Shown piece by piece: positions 10,901 to 20,078 of a DNA stretch of 64,000 bases (positions are counted from its first letter, which is position 1; each line of letters begins with the position of its first letter). A model generated the notes under the pieces. The model saw only the letters and a list, made by a program, of their open reading frames with translations, made no database searches and was not told the origin of the DNA. A program made the position numbers and the translations under genes. Source of the DNA: Enterobacter sp. 638 (GTDB lineage Bacteria; Pseudomonadota; Gammaproteobacteria; Enterobacterales; Enterobacteriaceae); NCBI RefSeq assembly GCF_000016325.1, contig NC_009436.1:3348001-3412000 (forward strand), in the 5' to 3' direction.

Positions 10901-11275
10901 ATGCGCCCACTGGTTTTCGCTCTGCTGGCACTGCTTTTGACAGGCTGTCAAATCAATCCCTACACCTTCCAGCCAGACTGGACCGGTACCAGCTGGTTTA
11001 CTGCCGGCAAAGAAGATGCCATGAATGGTGCGTCGGTAAAAAGCAATGAAACGCTCGCCGATAACTTTAACGATCCCGATGTGAATCGTAGTGAATATCT
11101 GCGTGGTTATGCAGATGGTCAGAAAAGAATATGTACTGAAGACTTTGTCTATGCGTGGGGTCTCTCGGGGAAAATATTCCCCGCCAGTTGCGATACAGCA
11201 GAAAATGCGGATTTATTGCGTAAATCCTGGCAAAAAGGAATGGATGAAGGTTTGCGAGCCTCCAGACTTAATTGA
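10901..11275 (+). CDS. yfiL: YfiL-like DUF2799 lipoprotein
   Basis: 124-residue lipoprotein of unknown function. The start at 10901 (MRPLVFALLALLLTGC) has AGGAG upstream and gives a clean signal with Cys 17 as lipid site; the frame opens 8 codons earlier but that start lacks an RBS. The rest (DAMNGASVKS, EYLRGYADGQKRICT, KSWQKGMDEGL) matches the DUF2799 pattern. Position between aroF and yfiR is that of E. coli yfiL. Confidence 0.8.
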   Translation: MRPLVFALLALLLTGCQINPYTFQPDWTGTSWFTAGKEDAMNGASVKSNETLADNFNDPDVNRSEYLRGYADGQKRICTEDFVYAWGLSGKIFPASCDTAENADLLRKSWQKGMDEGLRASRLN

Positions 11276-11427
11276 CCTTATTGCATAGCGACTGCATTCA
11301 AATTCTGCTTTAGATTTTACTTAAGTCCCGTGAACAACAATTTCACATAATGACGACTCACGTAAAAAATGATAGTCTGCGGATAATATTGAGAGATATA
11401 TATTTCAGAGCGGTGCGGCGGTTTCAG

Positions 11428-11961
11428 GTGAGACATTATTTTGCGATCTCTTTATGCCAACTGACACTGGCGCTAATACTTCTGACGGTCGGAGGGAAAA
11501 CTCTCGCCGCAGCGCAAACGCCGACGGATAAGTCAGTTCGCGCGATCGTCTCTGGAATAGTCAGTTATACCCGCTGGCCCTCGCTTTCCGGCCAGCCCAA
11601 GCTCTGTATTTTTGCCTCTTCACACTATACGCAGGCGCTCAGTGAAAGTAGGTCCGTAACCTTACCCTATACCCCGCTGATTGTTCATAGTGAATCTGAA
11701 GCACTTAATGCCACTTGCGATGCTATTTATTTTGGTAACGAATCACCCGCAAGCCAGCTTGAATTAATAAACCGTTATCAGGGAAGAGCGCTCCTATTAA
11801 TCGCCGAACAAAATCCTGAATGTGTTATTGGCAGCGCATTTTGCCTGATAATTAATGAAGACACAGTACGATTTTCTATAAATCTGGATGCACTATCCCG
11901 TAGTGGTGTCAGGGTCAATCCAGAAGTGTTAATGCTTGCCCGGAATAAGAAGCATGAATAA
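11428..11961 (+). CDS. yfiR: YfiR, periplasmic repressor of DgcN
   Basis: YfiR binds the periplasmic domain of DgcN (YfiN) and holds the cyclase inactive; reducing stress or YfiB sequestration releases it. The conserved part has [36 protein letters not shown] and the C-terminal [10 protein letters not shown] prefer the GTG at 11428, because it starts exactly at a signal peptide ([14 protein letters not shown]..., cleaved after LAAA); an ATG at 11350 would add 26 charged residues. Neither has a strong RBS. The stop overlaps dgcN by 8 bases. Confidence 0.85.
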   Translation: MRHYFAISLCQLTLALILLTVGGKTLAAAQTPTDKSVRAIVSGIVSYTRWPSLSGQPKLCIFASSHYTQALSESRSVTLPYTPLIVHSESEALNATCDAIYFGNESPASQLELINRYQGRALLLIAEQNPECVIGSAFCLIINEDTVRFSINLDALSRSGVRVNPEVLMLARNKKHE

Positions 11962-13174
11962 GGAATTCACTTCAACGTCACGACCGACATTTAAAAGAAC
12001 GTTAAGACGCATCAGTATGATTAGCGTCGTTATCACTATGACCCTGATATGGCTATTATTATCTATTGCCTCAGTCGTCACGCTAAAACAATATGCGCAA
12101 AAAAATCTCGAATTAACCAGCGCCACAATGAGCCGGAGTCTTGAGGCTTCGCTGGTGTTCAACGACGCGACAGCTGCCACTGAAACGCTTGCCATGTTGG
12201 GCAAACAGGGGCAGTTTGCCGTAGCCGAAGTACTCGACGGACAGGGTAAACGTTTTGCGCACTGGTCGTGGAATCCCGACGATAATCCCGATGCGCTGGG
12301 GACTCTGGTCAGCCGCTGGCTGTTCCCCACACCCGCGATTCAACACGTCTTACATAACGGTCATGCTATTGGCGAAGTGCGTATTACTGCGCGCGACAGC
12401 CTGATCAGCCACTTTATCTGGATGTCTTTCGCCGTCCTGACGGGGTGTATTCTTATCGCTGCGTTTGTCGCCCTTTCCATCACGCAGTCTCTGCACAACG
12501 GAATAGTGAACGCACTACAAAACATCACTGATGTTGTGCATGACGTTAAATCGAATCGCAACTTTTCGCGTCGAGTGGAAGAAGAGCGAATTGAAGAATT
12601 TCATCGCTTCGGCCAGGACTTTAATAGTCTGCTCGATGAAATGGAAGAGTGGCAGCTTAAGCTACAGGCGAGGAATGCGCAGTTGATGCGAACCGCGATG
12701 CATGACCCCCTGACCGGTCTCGCAAATCGTGCCGCCTTCCGCAACAGCATTGCGGCGCTGATGAAAGACGCTTCTGCGCAAACCAACTCCGCTCTGCTGT
12801 TCCTTGATGGGGATGACTTTAAGCTCATTAACGACACATGGGGCCATGCGGCCGGAGATTGTGTGTTGATTGAAGTGGCGAACCGCATGGTCGAGTTTGG
12901 TGCGAAACGCCATCAATCGTATCGCCTGGGTGGAGACGAATTTGCCATGATTCTGTACGGCGTCCATTCGGCAACAGACGTCCAACAACTTTGTGCTGCC
13001 CTTTCGCAGCAATTCCTCCGCCCGTACGATCTTCATAACGGGCACACTGCAAACATGTCACTCAGCATTGGCTTTGCTCTTACGTGGGAAAATACCTCAG
13101 TAGAGGCATTACTGGAGCAAGCCGACCGTAATATGTATCTGGTGAAAAACCAGCGCACAAAAATAATATCTTAA
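11954..13174 (+). CDS. dgcN: Diguanylate cyclase DgcN (YfiN)
   Basis: Inner-membrane enzyme that makes c-di-GMP from GTP and promotes biofilm. 406 aa. TM1 at about residues 22-44, a periplasmic CHASE8 sensor, TM2 ([19 protein letters not shown]), a HAMP linker ([19 protein letters not shown]), and a GGDEF domain with [13 protein letters not shown] and the active-site RLGGDEFAM. Start ATG overlaps the yfiR end. The middle gene of yfiR-dgcN-yfiB. Confidence 0.96.
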   Translation: MNKEFTSTSRPTFKRTLRRISMISVVITMTLIWLLLSIASVVTLKQYAQKNLELTSATMSRSLEASLVFNDATAATETLAMLGKQGQFAVAEVLDGQGKRFAHWSWNPDDNPDALGTLVSRWLFPTPAIQHVLHNGHAIGEVRITARDSLISHFIWMSFAVLTGCILIAAFVALSITQSLHNGIVNALQNITDVVHDVKSNRNFSRRVEEERIEEFHRFGQDFNSLLDEMEEWQLKLQARNAQLMRTAMHDPLTGLANRAAFRNSIAALMKDASAQTNSALLFLDGDDFKLINDTWGHAAGDCVLIEVANRMVEFGAKRHQSYRLGGDEFAMILYGVHSATDVQQLCAALSQQFLRPYDLHNGHTANMSLSIGFALTWENTSVEALLEQADRNMYLVKNQRTKIIS

Positions 13175-13187
13175 AAAGGAATACGTT

Positions 13188-13673
13188 ATGTTCAGGCGAT
13201 ATCTCGCTCCGGTTTTATTAGCATCAACTATTCTGGCGGGCTGTCATGCCCCCCCTCAGGGAAAATTTACGCCAGAACAAGTCGCTGCGATGAAGTCTTA
13301 CGGCTTCAATGAAATGAACGGTGACTGGTCACTCGGTCTCTCTGACAAAATTTTGTTCGGCAAAAATGAGTCGCAACTCAGAGCCGAAAGCGAGCAACAA
13401 ATTCAGTCGATGGCCTCACTCCTGGCGGGAACGGGCTTGACGCACGCCCGGATGGACGGACATACCGACAACTACGGTGAAGAGAGTTACAACCAATCCT
13501 TGTCGTTAAAGCGGGCAAACGTGGTGGCTGATGCCTGGGCTAAAGGGGCAAATATCCCGCGCAGCAATCTCACTACGCAGGGATTAGGCAAAAAATATCC
13601 GGTCGCCAGCAATAGCACGTCACAAGGACGCGCTGAAAACCGCCGTGTTGCGGTGGTGATCAGCACGCCTTAA
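13188..13673 (+). CDS. yfiB: YfiB, OmpA-like outer-membrane lipoprotein
   Basis: Outer-membrane, peptidoglycan-binding lipoprotein that can sequester YfiR and so activate DgcN. 161 aa. Lipobox LASTILAGC (Cys about 19). The OmpA-like domain has the peptidoglycan motif (GHTDNYGEESYNQSLSLKRAN) and NRRVAVVI at the end. Start follows AAAAAGGAA, 13 bases after dgcN. Confidence 0.94.
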   Translation: MFRRYLAPVLLASTILAGCHAPPQGKFTPEQVAAMKSYGFNEMNGDWSLGLSDKILFGKNESQLRAESEQQIQSMASLLAGTGLTHARMDGHTDNYGEESYNQSLSLKRANVVADAWAKGANIPRSNLTTQGLGKKYPVASNSTSQGRAENRRVAVVISTP

Positions 13674-13677
13674 CCGA

Positions 13678-15045
13678 TTACTTTGCTGATTCAGCCAATG
13701 ATAACGTCGACTTCGCGCGCCAGCGCAACCAGTCAATGACCACAAAGAGCAGCAGACTGCATCCCATCACTGGCATTGCCAGCCCCAACGCAATACTGAT
13801 CATGAGCGAGACAATCCGTCCGCTCACTGGCAACGCCATCCAGCACTGACAAAGGGTCAATACGGGGTTGCTTGCCGACTGCGTTGGGCGTCGCATCCAC
13901 CACATTCGATATCCCCAGGCAATCAACACGCACAGAGCGATACCGAAAGCGATCAGCGCCAGCTGATTTACCAGCCCAAAGAGAATCCCCATGTGGAAAT
14001 CAACACCCCAGCGGGTCAGCTTTGCCATGAGCGGGAAATCCGCAAAACGGGTGCGATCCAGGATCTGCATGGAATGCGGATCAATAGCAACCGCATCCAC
14101 CTGCGTCGGCCAGCCACGATCGATTTCCGTCACGGTCCACGCCCGATCGGCCATTTTTGCCGGCCGGATCTCAAGCTTGCTGGCATCAATGCCCGCTGAT
14201 CTTGCGGCATGCAGAACGTTGTCGAAAAGCGTCAGATCCATTGCCATCTCAGGCATCATCATCGCACTGTGATGCCCGTGATGTTCGGCATGAGGATCGA
14301 CCTCTTCCGCCGGTCCCTGCAGTTTGGTATTGACCTGAGGCGTTAACCAATCCATTTCAGAGCGCAATTTATCAACGTTTCCTCCCGCCCATTGAGACCA
14401 GGTCAGCCCGGTGGCGGAAAACAGAAGCATGCCACCCAACAGCACCCAACCTAACGTCACATGCACGCGACGGCGGTTCTGGAATCGATTATTGATGCGC
14501 CGTTTTGGGCGAGTGTAAAACCACAGTGCAATGCCCCCCAGCGCGGCAACCCACATCCATGACGCTGCCAGCTCGCTGTATAAACGGCCAACATCACCCA
14601 GCATCAGTGAGCTGTGCAGATAGTCGATAGTCTGGCGTAGCGGCAGGATCCCACTGGTTCCGTATACCGTCATATCGCCTAGGACCGCAAGACTCACGGG
14701 ATCGACAAAAATAGCCCGATGCTCTGACGACCCAAGCTGCGGATCGGTAAACATCACGCGAGTGGTTTCACCCCTGACCAAACCTGGGCGCACGGCATGA
14801 AGACGTAAGTCGTTACCTACCGCTTTCTCGGCCACTGCAATTTGCTCAGCCAAAGACTGCGGTTCACCAGATGTTTCTCCGTAAAGCGCATGCTTGTACA
14901 TATAGCTCTCAAGCTGCGGCGTGGCGACGTACAAGGTTCCGGTAAGCGCGGCAAAGAAGATAAACGGGCCGACAAATAGCCCAATGTAAAAATGCAGGCG
15001 ACGCAGCAGGTTTCCCCATGCTGCGTGCGGAGTACAGGTGGTCAT
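13678..15045 (-). CDS. PepSY-associated membrane protein
   Basis: 455-residue inner-membrane protein with a PepSY-TM architecture: TM1 about residues 15-37 (LHFYIGLFVGPFIFFAALTG), a large periplasmic part, a central TM pair, and two C-terminal TMs. A His/Met-rich stretch (HAEHHGHHSAMMMPEM) could bind metal. Relatives sit beside iron or copper uptake genes; in Enterobacteriaceae the role is undefined. Sixty bases after the DUF2946-like gene, same strand, probably one operon. It lies tail to tail with yfiB, 4 bases apart. Confidence 0.8.
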   Translation of the reverse strand: MTTCTPHAAWGNLLRRLHFYIGLFVGPFIFFAALTGTLYVATPQLESYMYKHALYGETSGEPQSLAEQIAVAEKAVGNDLRLHAVRPGLVRGETTRVMFTDPQLGSSEHRAIFVDPVSLAVLGDMTVYGTSGILPLRQTIDYLHSSLMLGDVGRLYSELAASWMWVAALGGIALWFYTRPKRRINNRFQNRRRVHVTLGWVLLGGMLLFSATGLTWSQWAGGNVDKLRSEMDWLTPQVNTKLQGPAEEVDPHAEHHGHHSAMMMPEMAMDLTLFDNVLHAARSAGIDASKLEIRPAKMADRAWTVTEIDRGWPTQVDAVAIDPHSMQILDRTRFADFPLMAKLTRWGVDFHMGILFGLVNQLALIAFGIALCVLIAWGYRMWWMRRPTQSASNPVLTLCQCWMALPVSGRIVSLMISIALGLAMPVMGCSLLLFVVIDWLRWRAKSTLSLAESAK

Positions 15046-15105
15046 ACTTTTCCTTTGTGCAGGTAAAAAGTTATCGGCACGCCCAATCAGGTGTGCGTTT
15101 TATTT

Positions 15106-15510
15106 TTAACGGGAAAAAGCAGTACACGGCGGCGGCGCGCGCGTATCAGGATACAACCAGGGGAAGTAGTGCCAGTGACTCACCACCGGGCGTGGTGGCT
15201 TTATACTAAGTCTTTGCAGAACGGCACTCAGCACCACCACTAGGGCTAAAATCATGCCCGGAACGTGCGCCATCAGCACACAATACCCACACGCCTCCGC
15301 ATGATCGACTGGCACTGAGTGCGGGGTATCACCATGATGATCGTCCATCGGCATAGCACTCATATCGTGATGCATGCCAGGCATGGTGCTCATGGGATCT
15401 TTTTGCAGCGAGATGGAGATAAGAGGAGCGACCACAATCAGCAGGATCGCAAACAGCGCGGTCCAGGCCGCTGCGCGTTTCAAGGCTGAATGATGCAGTG
15501 CGTTATCCAA
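15106..15510 (-). CDS. DUF2946-like small membrane protein, Met/His-rich
   Basis: About 134 residues: an N-terminal TM (AAAWTALFAILLIVVAPL), a periplasmic-type loop rich in Met, His and Asp (MPGMHHDMSAMPMDDHHGD), a CxxC-like EACGYCVLM, and a second TM (GMILALVVVLSAVL). I place the start at a TTG (15510) with GGAGGG just upstream. An ATG 8 codons earlier (15534) has no RBS. DUF2946 proteins are often found with TonB copper receptors and PepSY proteins; a copper link is inference. Confidence 0.7.
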   Translation of the reverse strand: MDNALHHSALKRAAAWTALFAILLIVVAPLISISLQKDPMSTMPGMHHDMSAMPMDDHHGDTPHSVPVDHAEACGYCVLMAHVPGMILALVVVLSAVLQRLSIKPPRPVVSHWHYFPWLYPDTRAPPPCTAFSR

Positions 15511-15587
15511 TTGCCCTCCAGGAAGAGGGGGCATTGTAAATGATTTATGAAAGGATGGTTAACATCGTGAGGTCATTTACATAAAAA

Positions 15588-15614
15588 AGGGCCGACCTTT
15601 CGGCCAGCCCTTTT
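15588..15614 (-). terminator. rplS (trmD operon) terminator
   Basis: On the minus strand GGGCTGGCC / GGTCGGCCC with a GAAA loop, followed by TTTTTTAT. It ends the rpsP-rimM-trmD-rplS operon. Confidence 0.9.
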
Positions 15615-15638
15615 ATCAGGATGTCGCTTAAGCGAATC

Positions 15639-15989
<351 letters not shown>

Positions 15990-16026
15990 TTAATCTCTTA
16001 TCCTGGGTAAACTGATATTTGGGGGC

Positions 16027-16794
16027 TTACGCCATCCCATCATGTTTATGCTGCTGGTGCGCGTGTTCTTTTTTGAACTCGGCCAGCAACTTTGCTTGCT
16101 CTTCAGTCAGAGCCAGGTTTTCCAGAAGTTCAGGTCTTCTAAGCCAGGTGCGGCCCAGCGACTGCTTCAAACGCCAGCGACGTATCTCGGCATGGTTACC
16201 TGACAGTAATACCGCCGGTACCTCCATCCCTTCTAACACTTCAGGACGAGTATAGTGTGGACAGTCCAGCAACCCGTCGGCAAAAGAATCTTCTGTTGCC
16301 GATGCTTCATGCCCCAGTACACCCGGAATAAACCGGGCTACAGAGTCAATCAGCGTCATTGCCGGTAGCTCACCACCGCTGAGAACGTAATCGCCGATAG
16401 ACCATTCTTCATCAATCTCGGTCTGAATTACGCGCTCATCTATGCCCTCATAGCGACCACAGACCAGAATCAGTTTCTGATTCGTCGCCAGTTCGCTCAC
16501 GCCCGCTTGATCAAGCTTGCGTCCCTGAGGTGACAGATAAATCACCTTTGCGCCTTCACCTGCCGCGGCTTTTGCTGTATGAATCGCGTCCCGTAAGGGT
16601 TGCACCATCATTAACATCCCCGGTCCGCCGCCGTAAGGACGTTCGTCCACGGTACGGTGCCGGTCATGCGCGAAGTCACGAGGACTCCAGCTCTGGATGT
16701 TCAGCAGGCCTTTTTTTACTGCCCGGCCAGTTACCCCGTAATCAGTAATCGCGCGGAACATTTCAGGAAACAGGCTGATAATGCCAATCCACAT
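16027..16794 (-). CDS. trmD: tRNA (guanine-37-N1) methyltransferase TrmD
   Basis: Methylates G37 next to the anticodon with S-adenosylmethionine, preventing +1 frameshifting. 255 aa as in E. coli. SPOUT trefoil-knot fold: [13 protein letters not shown] start, [23 protein letters not shown], and [15 protein letters not shown], which form the SAM-binding knot. In the rpsP-rimM-trmD-rplS operon. Confidence 0.98.
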   Translation of the reverse strand: MWIGIISLFPEMFRAITDYGVTGRAVKKGLLNIQSWSPRDFAHDRHRTVDERPYGGGPGMLMMVQPLRDAIHTAKAAAGEGAKVIYLSPQGRKLDQAGVSELATNQKLILVCGRYEGIDERVIQTEIDEEWSIGDYVLSGGELPAMTLIDSVARFIPGVLGHEASATEDSFADGLLDCPHYTRPEVLEGMEVPAVLLSGNHAEIRRWRLKQSLGRTWLRRPELLENLALTEEQAKLLAEFKKEHAHQQHKHDGMA

Positions 16795-16825
16795 AGCGCC
16801 GTCTTTTACCGTTTATCCGGAGAAT

Positions 16826-17359
16826 TTAAAAACCAGGATCCCAATCTACTTCAATCGTACGAGTAGTGAGATCGACTTTCTTGATAACCTGTCCATCGAG
16901 GAACGGAACCAACCGCTCCTTGATGCCAAATGCATCTTTCAGGTTTGCCTTAATGACGAGAACGTCATTTGAGCCCGTTTCCATCATATCAATGACTTTA
17001 CCGAGCTCGTATCCTTCCGTGGTTACTACCTGGCAACCCATAAGGTCTTTCCAGTAGTAGCCATCGTCAAGCTTTGGCAACTGCGATGAATCAACGACAA
17101 TTTCGCAATTCGTCAGGAGATTCGCAGCATCGCGATCTTCAACGCCTTTCAGCTTGATCACGATATCCTGATTGTGGCGACGCCAGCTTTCCAGCTCGAC
17201 CTCTTCCCACTTACCGCCTTTCTGGATAAACCAGGGCTGGTAATCAAAAATGCTTTCAGCGTCTTCAGTGGAGGAAAACACTCTGAGCCAACCACGAATA
17301 CCGTAGCAAGAACCCATTTTTCCCAATACGATCGGTTCAACAGGTGCTTTATTGCTCAT
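16826..17359 (-). CDS. rimM: 16S rRNA processing / 30S maturation factor RimM
   Basis: RimM binds S19 and helps 30S head assembly. From [16 protein letters not shown] (17359), 177 aa, slightly shorter than E. coli (182) at the N-terminus. The RimM domain ([15 protein letters not shown]) is followed by a PRC-barrel ([20 protein letters not shown]). A second in-frame ATG lies immediately before (17362); GGTGG serves as RBS. 18 bases after rpsP. Confidence 0.96.
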   Translation of the reverse strand: MSNKAPVEPIVLGKMGSCYGIRGWLRVFSSTEDAESIFDYQPWFIQKGGKWEEVELESWRRHNQDIVIKLKGVEDRDAANLLTNCEIVVDSSQLPKLDDGYYWKDLMGCQVVTTEGYELGKVIDMMETGSNDVLVIKANLKDAFGIKERLVPFLDGQVIKKVDLTTRTIEVDWDPGF

Positions 17360-17377
17360 CATGACCACCGTGACAGA

Positions 17378-17626
17378 TTAAGCTGCTTTGTTTGCTGCTT
17401 TGATCAGCGCAGCAACGCGGTCGGAAACAGTCGCGCCCAGGCCAACCCAGTGAGCGACACGAGCCAGATCCAGACGAGTTTCTTCTTCTGCACCGCTAGC
17501 CAGCGGGTTGAAGAAACCAACGCGCTCGATGAAGCGACCGTTGCGTGCATTACGGCTGTCAGTAACAACAACCTGGTAGAACGGACGCTTTTTCGCGCCG
17601 TGACGTGCTAAACGAATAGTTACCAT
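17378..17626 (-). CDS. rpsP: 30S ribosomal protein S16
   Basis: Early-binding 30S assembly protein. 82 aa from [20 protein letters not shown] (17626), preceded by AGAGGATGTT; the frame is open 12 codons further upstream but without support. First gene of the trmD operon. Confidence 0.97.
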   Translation of the reverse strand: MVTIRLARHGAKKRPFYQVVVTDSRNARNGRFIERVGFFNPLASGAEEETRLDLARVAHWVGLGATVSDRVAALIKAANKAA

Positions 17627-17647
17627 AACATCCTCTTGTGTGAATAA

Positions 17648-17728
17648 AACACTGGGCCCCATCGAGGAACGGAGCCCAGTGTCATATTAAAAGCCCGAAA
17701 ATTTTACTCATTTTTGGGCAAAAAGCAA
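17648..17728 (-). promoter_or_regulatory. rpsP operon promoter and leader hairpin
   Basis: On the minus strand a candidate promoter TTGCTT (17728-17723), 16 bp, TAAAAT (17706-17701) lies just after the ffh stop. It is followed by a strong hairpin ACACTGGGC / GCCCAGTGT (about 17683-17650) and TTTTATT. The hairpin could stop transcription coming from ffh or act as an attenuator in the rpsP leader. Confidence 0.6.
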
Positions 17729-17740
17729 TCTCTAAAGCAC

Positions 17741-19102
17741 TTAACGCCCTGGAAAACCTGGAGGCATCATCCCTTTCATCCCACGCATCATTTTCGCCAT
17801 ACCGCCCTTCTTCATTTTCTTCATCATGCGCTGCATGTCGTCGAACTGTTTCAGAAGACGGTTAACGTCCTGCACCTGCATACCGCAACCGGCAGCGATA
17901 CGACGTTTGCGTGAGCCTTTGATGATTTCTGGTTTTGCGCGCTCTTTCAGCGTCATCGAGTTAATGATCGCTTCCATACGCACCAGCACTTTGTCATCCA
18001 TCTGCGCTTTCACGTTGTCAGGAATCTGACCCATGCCCGGCAGCTTGCCCATCAGGCTCGCCATGCCGCCCATATTTTTCATCTGACGCAGCTGTTCCAG
18101 GAAGTCGGTCAAATCAAAACCGTCACCTTTTTTCAGCTTGCTCGCGAGTTTCTCAGCCTGCGCGCGGTCAACCTTGCTCTCGATATCTTCGATAAGCGAC
18201 AGCACGTCGCCCATACCGAGAATACGTGACGCAATACGGTCCGGGTGGAAAGGTTCCAGCGCTTCGGTCTTCTCACCCACGCCGAGGAACTTAATCGGCT
18301 TACCGGTGATATGACGAATTGAGAGCGCAGCACCGCCGCGGGCGTCGCCGTCCACTTTGGTCAGGACAACGCCGGTCAGCGGCAGCGCTTCGTTAAACGC
18401 TTTTGCGGTATTTGCCGCATCCTGACCCGTCATAGCGTCGACAACAAACAAGGTTTCTACCGGATTGATCGCGGCATGAACCTGTTTGATTTCATCCATC
18501 ATCGCTTCATCAACGTGCAAACGACCGGCAGTATCCACCAGCAGCACGTCGTAAAACTTCAGCTTGGCTTCTTTCAACGCGGCATTAACGATATCAACCG
18601 GTTTTTGCGCCACATCGGACGGGAAGAAATCGACCTCAACCTGCTGCGCCAGCGTTTCTAGCTGTTTGATCGCCGCAGGGCGATAAACGTCGGCAGAAAC
18701 AACCAGCACTTTCTTTTTGTGCTTTTCGCGCAGGAATTTACCCAGTTTACCGACGCTGGTGGTTTTACCCGCACCCTGCAAACCGGCCATCAGCACCACA
18801 GCTGGCGGTTGCGCGGCCAGGTTCAGAACCTGATTTTCTTCGCCCATCGCCGCAACCAGCTCGTTGCGCACAATTTTGACGAACTCCTGACCCGGGGTCA
18901 GGCTCTTATTCACTTCATGACCAACCGCTTTTTCTTTCACACGGTTGATGAATTCACGCACGACCGGCAGCGCCACGTCGGCTTCGAGTAACGCCATACG
19001 CACTTCGCGCAGCGTCTCTTTAACATTGTCTTCGGTAAGTCGTCCACGGCCGCTGATGTTGCGCAGCGAGCGCGACAAACGATCGGTTAAATTATCAAAC
19101 AT
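17741..19102 (-). CDS. ffh: Signal recognition particle protein Ffh
   Basis: GTPase that, with 4.5S RNA, targets nascent inner-membrane proteins to FtsY. From MFDNLTDRLSRSLRNISGRG (19102), 453 aa as in E. coli; a start 12 codons earlier is not needed. N domain, G domain with GLQGAGKTTS, DTAGRLHVD and TKVDGDARGG, and a Met-rich M domain ending in MMKKMKKGGMAKMM, which binds 4.5S RNA and signal peptides. Divergent from ypjD. Confidence 0.98.
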   Translation of the reverse strand: MFDNLTDRLSRSLRNISGRGRLTEDNVKETLREVRMALLEADVALPVVREFINRVKEKAVGHEVNKSLTPGQEFVKIVRNELVAAMGEENQVLNLAAQPPAVVLMAGLQGAGKTTSVGKLGKFLREKHKKKVLVVSADVYRPAAIKQLETLAQQVEVDFFPSDVAQKPVDIVNAALKEAKLKFYDVLLVDTAGRLHVDEAMMDEIKQVHAAINPVETLFVVDAMTGQDAANTAKAFNEALPLTGVVLTKVDGDARGGAALSIRHITGKPIKFLGVGEKTEALEPFHPDRIASRILGMGDVLSLIEDIESKVDRAQAEKLASKLKKGDGFDLTDFLEQLRQMKNMGGMASLMGKLPGMGQIPDNVKAQMDDKVLVRMEAIINSMTLKERAKPEIIKGSRKRRIAAGCGMQVQDVNRLLKQFDDMQRMMKKMKKGGMAKMMRGMKGMMPPGFPGR

Positions 19103-19268
19103 TGTCTCTCGCCTGATGTAGAAACGTTGGGTCGCCACAGCGACACATACACAGAATTTTGCCGGAGTATAACATGAAGGCGTCTTTGTTGTTATGCAAC
19201 GGTTGGAGCACGCGTCACGTAACGTTATACTGCTTATCTTTCTTATTCAGACAACTGTCGACGCCTAT

Positions 19269-20060
19269 ATGCCTGTTTTCGCACTGATCGCCCTTGTTGC
19301 CTACTCTTTCAGCCTTGCGCTGATCATTCCTGGCCTGTTGCAAAAAAACAGCGGCTGGCGACGGATGGCTATTTTGTCGGCGGTGATCGCACTGGTAAGC
19401 CATGCGTTTGCCCTGGAATCGCGTATTATTCCAGGCGACGGCAGCGTCCAAAATTTGAGCGTGCTGAACGTAGGTTCGCTGGTGAGCCTGATGATTTGTA
19501 CGGTGATGACCATTGTCGCCTCTAAAAATCGCGGGTGGCTGTTACTGCCGATTGTCTATGCCTTCGCGCTCATCAATCTGGCTTTCGCGACTTTCGTGCC
19601 AAACGAGTTCATCACGCATCTGGAAACCACACCCGGCATGATGGTGCACATCGGGCTGTCACTATTCTCCTACGCGACGCTGATTATTGCCGCATTGTAT
19701 GCAATGCAATTGGCGTGGATTGACTACCAGCTAAAAAACAAAAAGCTGGTATTCAACCAGGAAATGCCACCGCTGATGGTGATAGAGCGCAAGATGTTTC
19801 ACATCACCCAGATTGGCGTGGTGCTGCTAACGCTGACACTGTGCACCGGTTTGTTTTATATGCAGAATTTATTCAGCGTTGAGAATATCGATAAAGCCGT
19901 GCTCTCTATCATCGCGTGGTTTGTTTATGTTGTCCTGTTATGGGGCCATTATCACAAGGGCTGGCGCGGTCGTCGCGTCGTCTGGTTTAACGTCGCAGGC
20001 GCTGGCATTTTGACCCTGGCTTATTTCGGTAGCCGCGTCATACAGCAGTTCGTCAGCTAA
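19269..20060 (+). CDS. ypjD: YpjD, cytochrome c assembly (CcmC-like) family membrane protein
   Basis: 263 aa from MPVFALIALVAYSFSLAL (19269), the E. coli length, with about eight TM helices. The core carries the HemeX/CcsA-like pattern: GMMVHIGLSLFSYATL and WGHYHKGWRGRR near the end. Function in enterobacteria is not established; heme handling is suggested by family. Directly upstream of yfjD (18 bases). Confidence 0.92.
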   Translation: MPVFALIALVAYSFSLALIIPGLLQKNSGWRRMAILSAVIALVSHAFALESRIIPGDGSVQNLSVLNVGSLVSLMICTVMTIVASKNRGWLLLPIVYAFALINLAFATFVPNEFITHLETTPGMMVHIGLSLFSYATLIIAALYAMQLAWIDYQLKNKKLVFNQEMPPLMVIERKMFHITQIGVVLLTLTLCTGLFYMQNLFSVENIDKAVLSIIAWFVYVVLLWGHYHKGWRGRRVVWFNVAGAGILTLAYFGSRVIQQFVS

Positions 20061-20078
20061 GCAACAAAGGAGTTCCCC

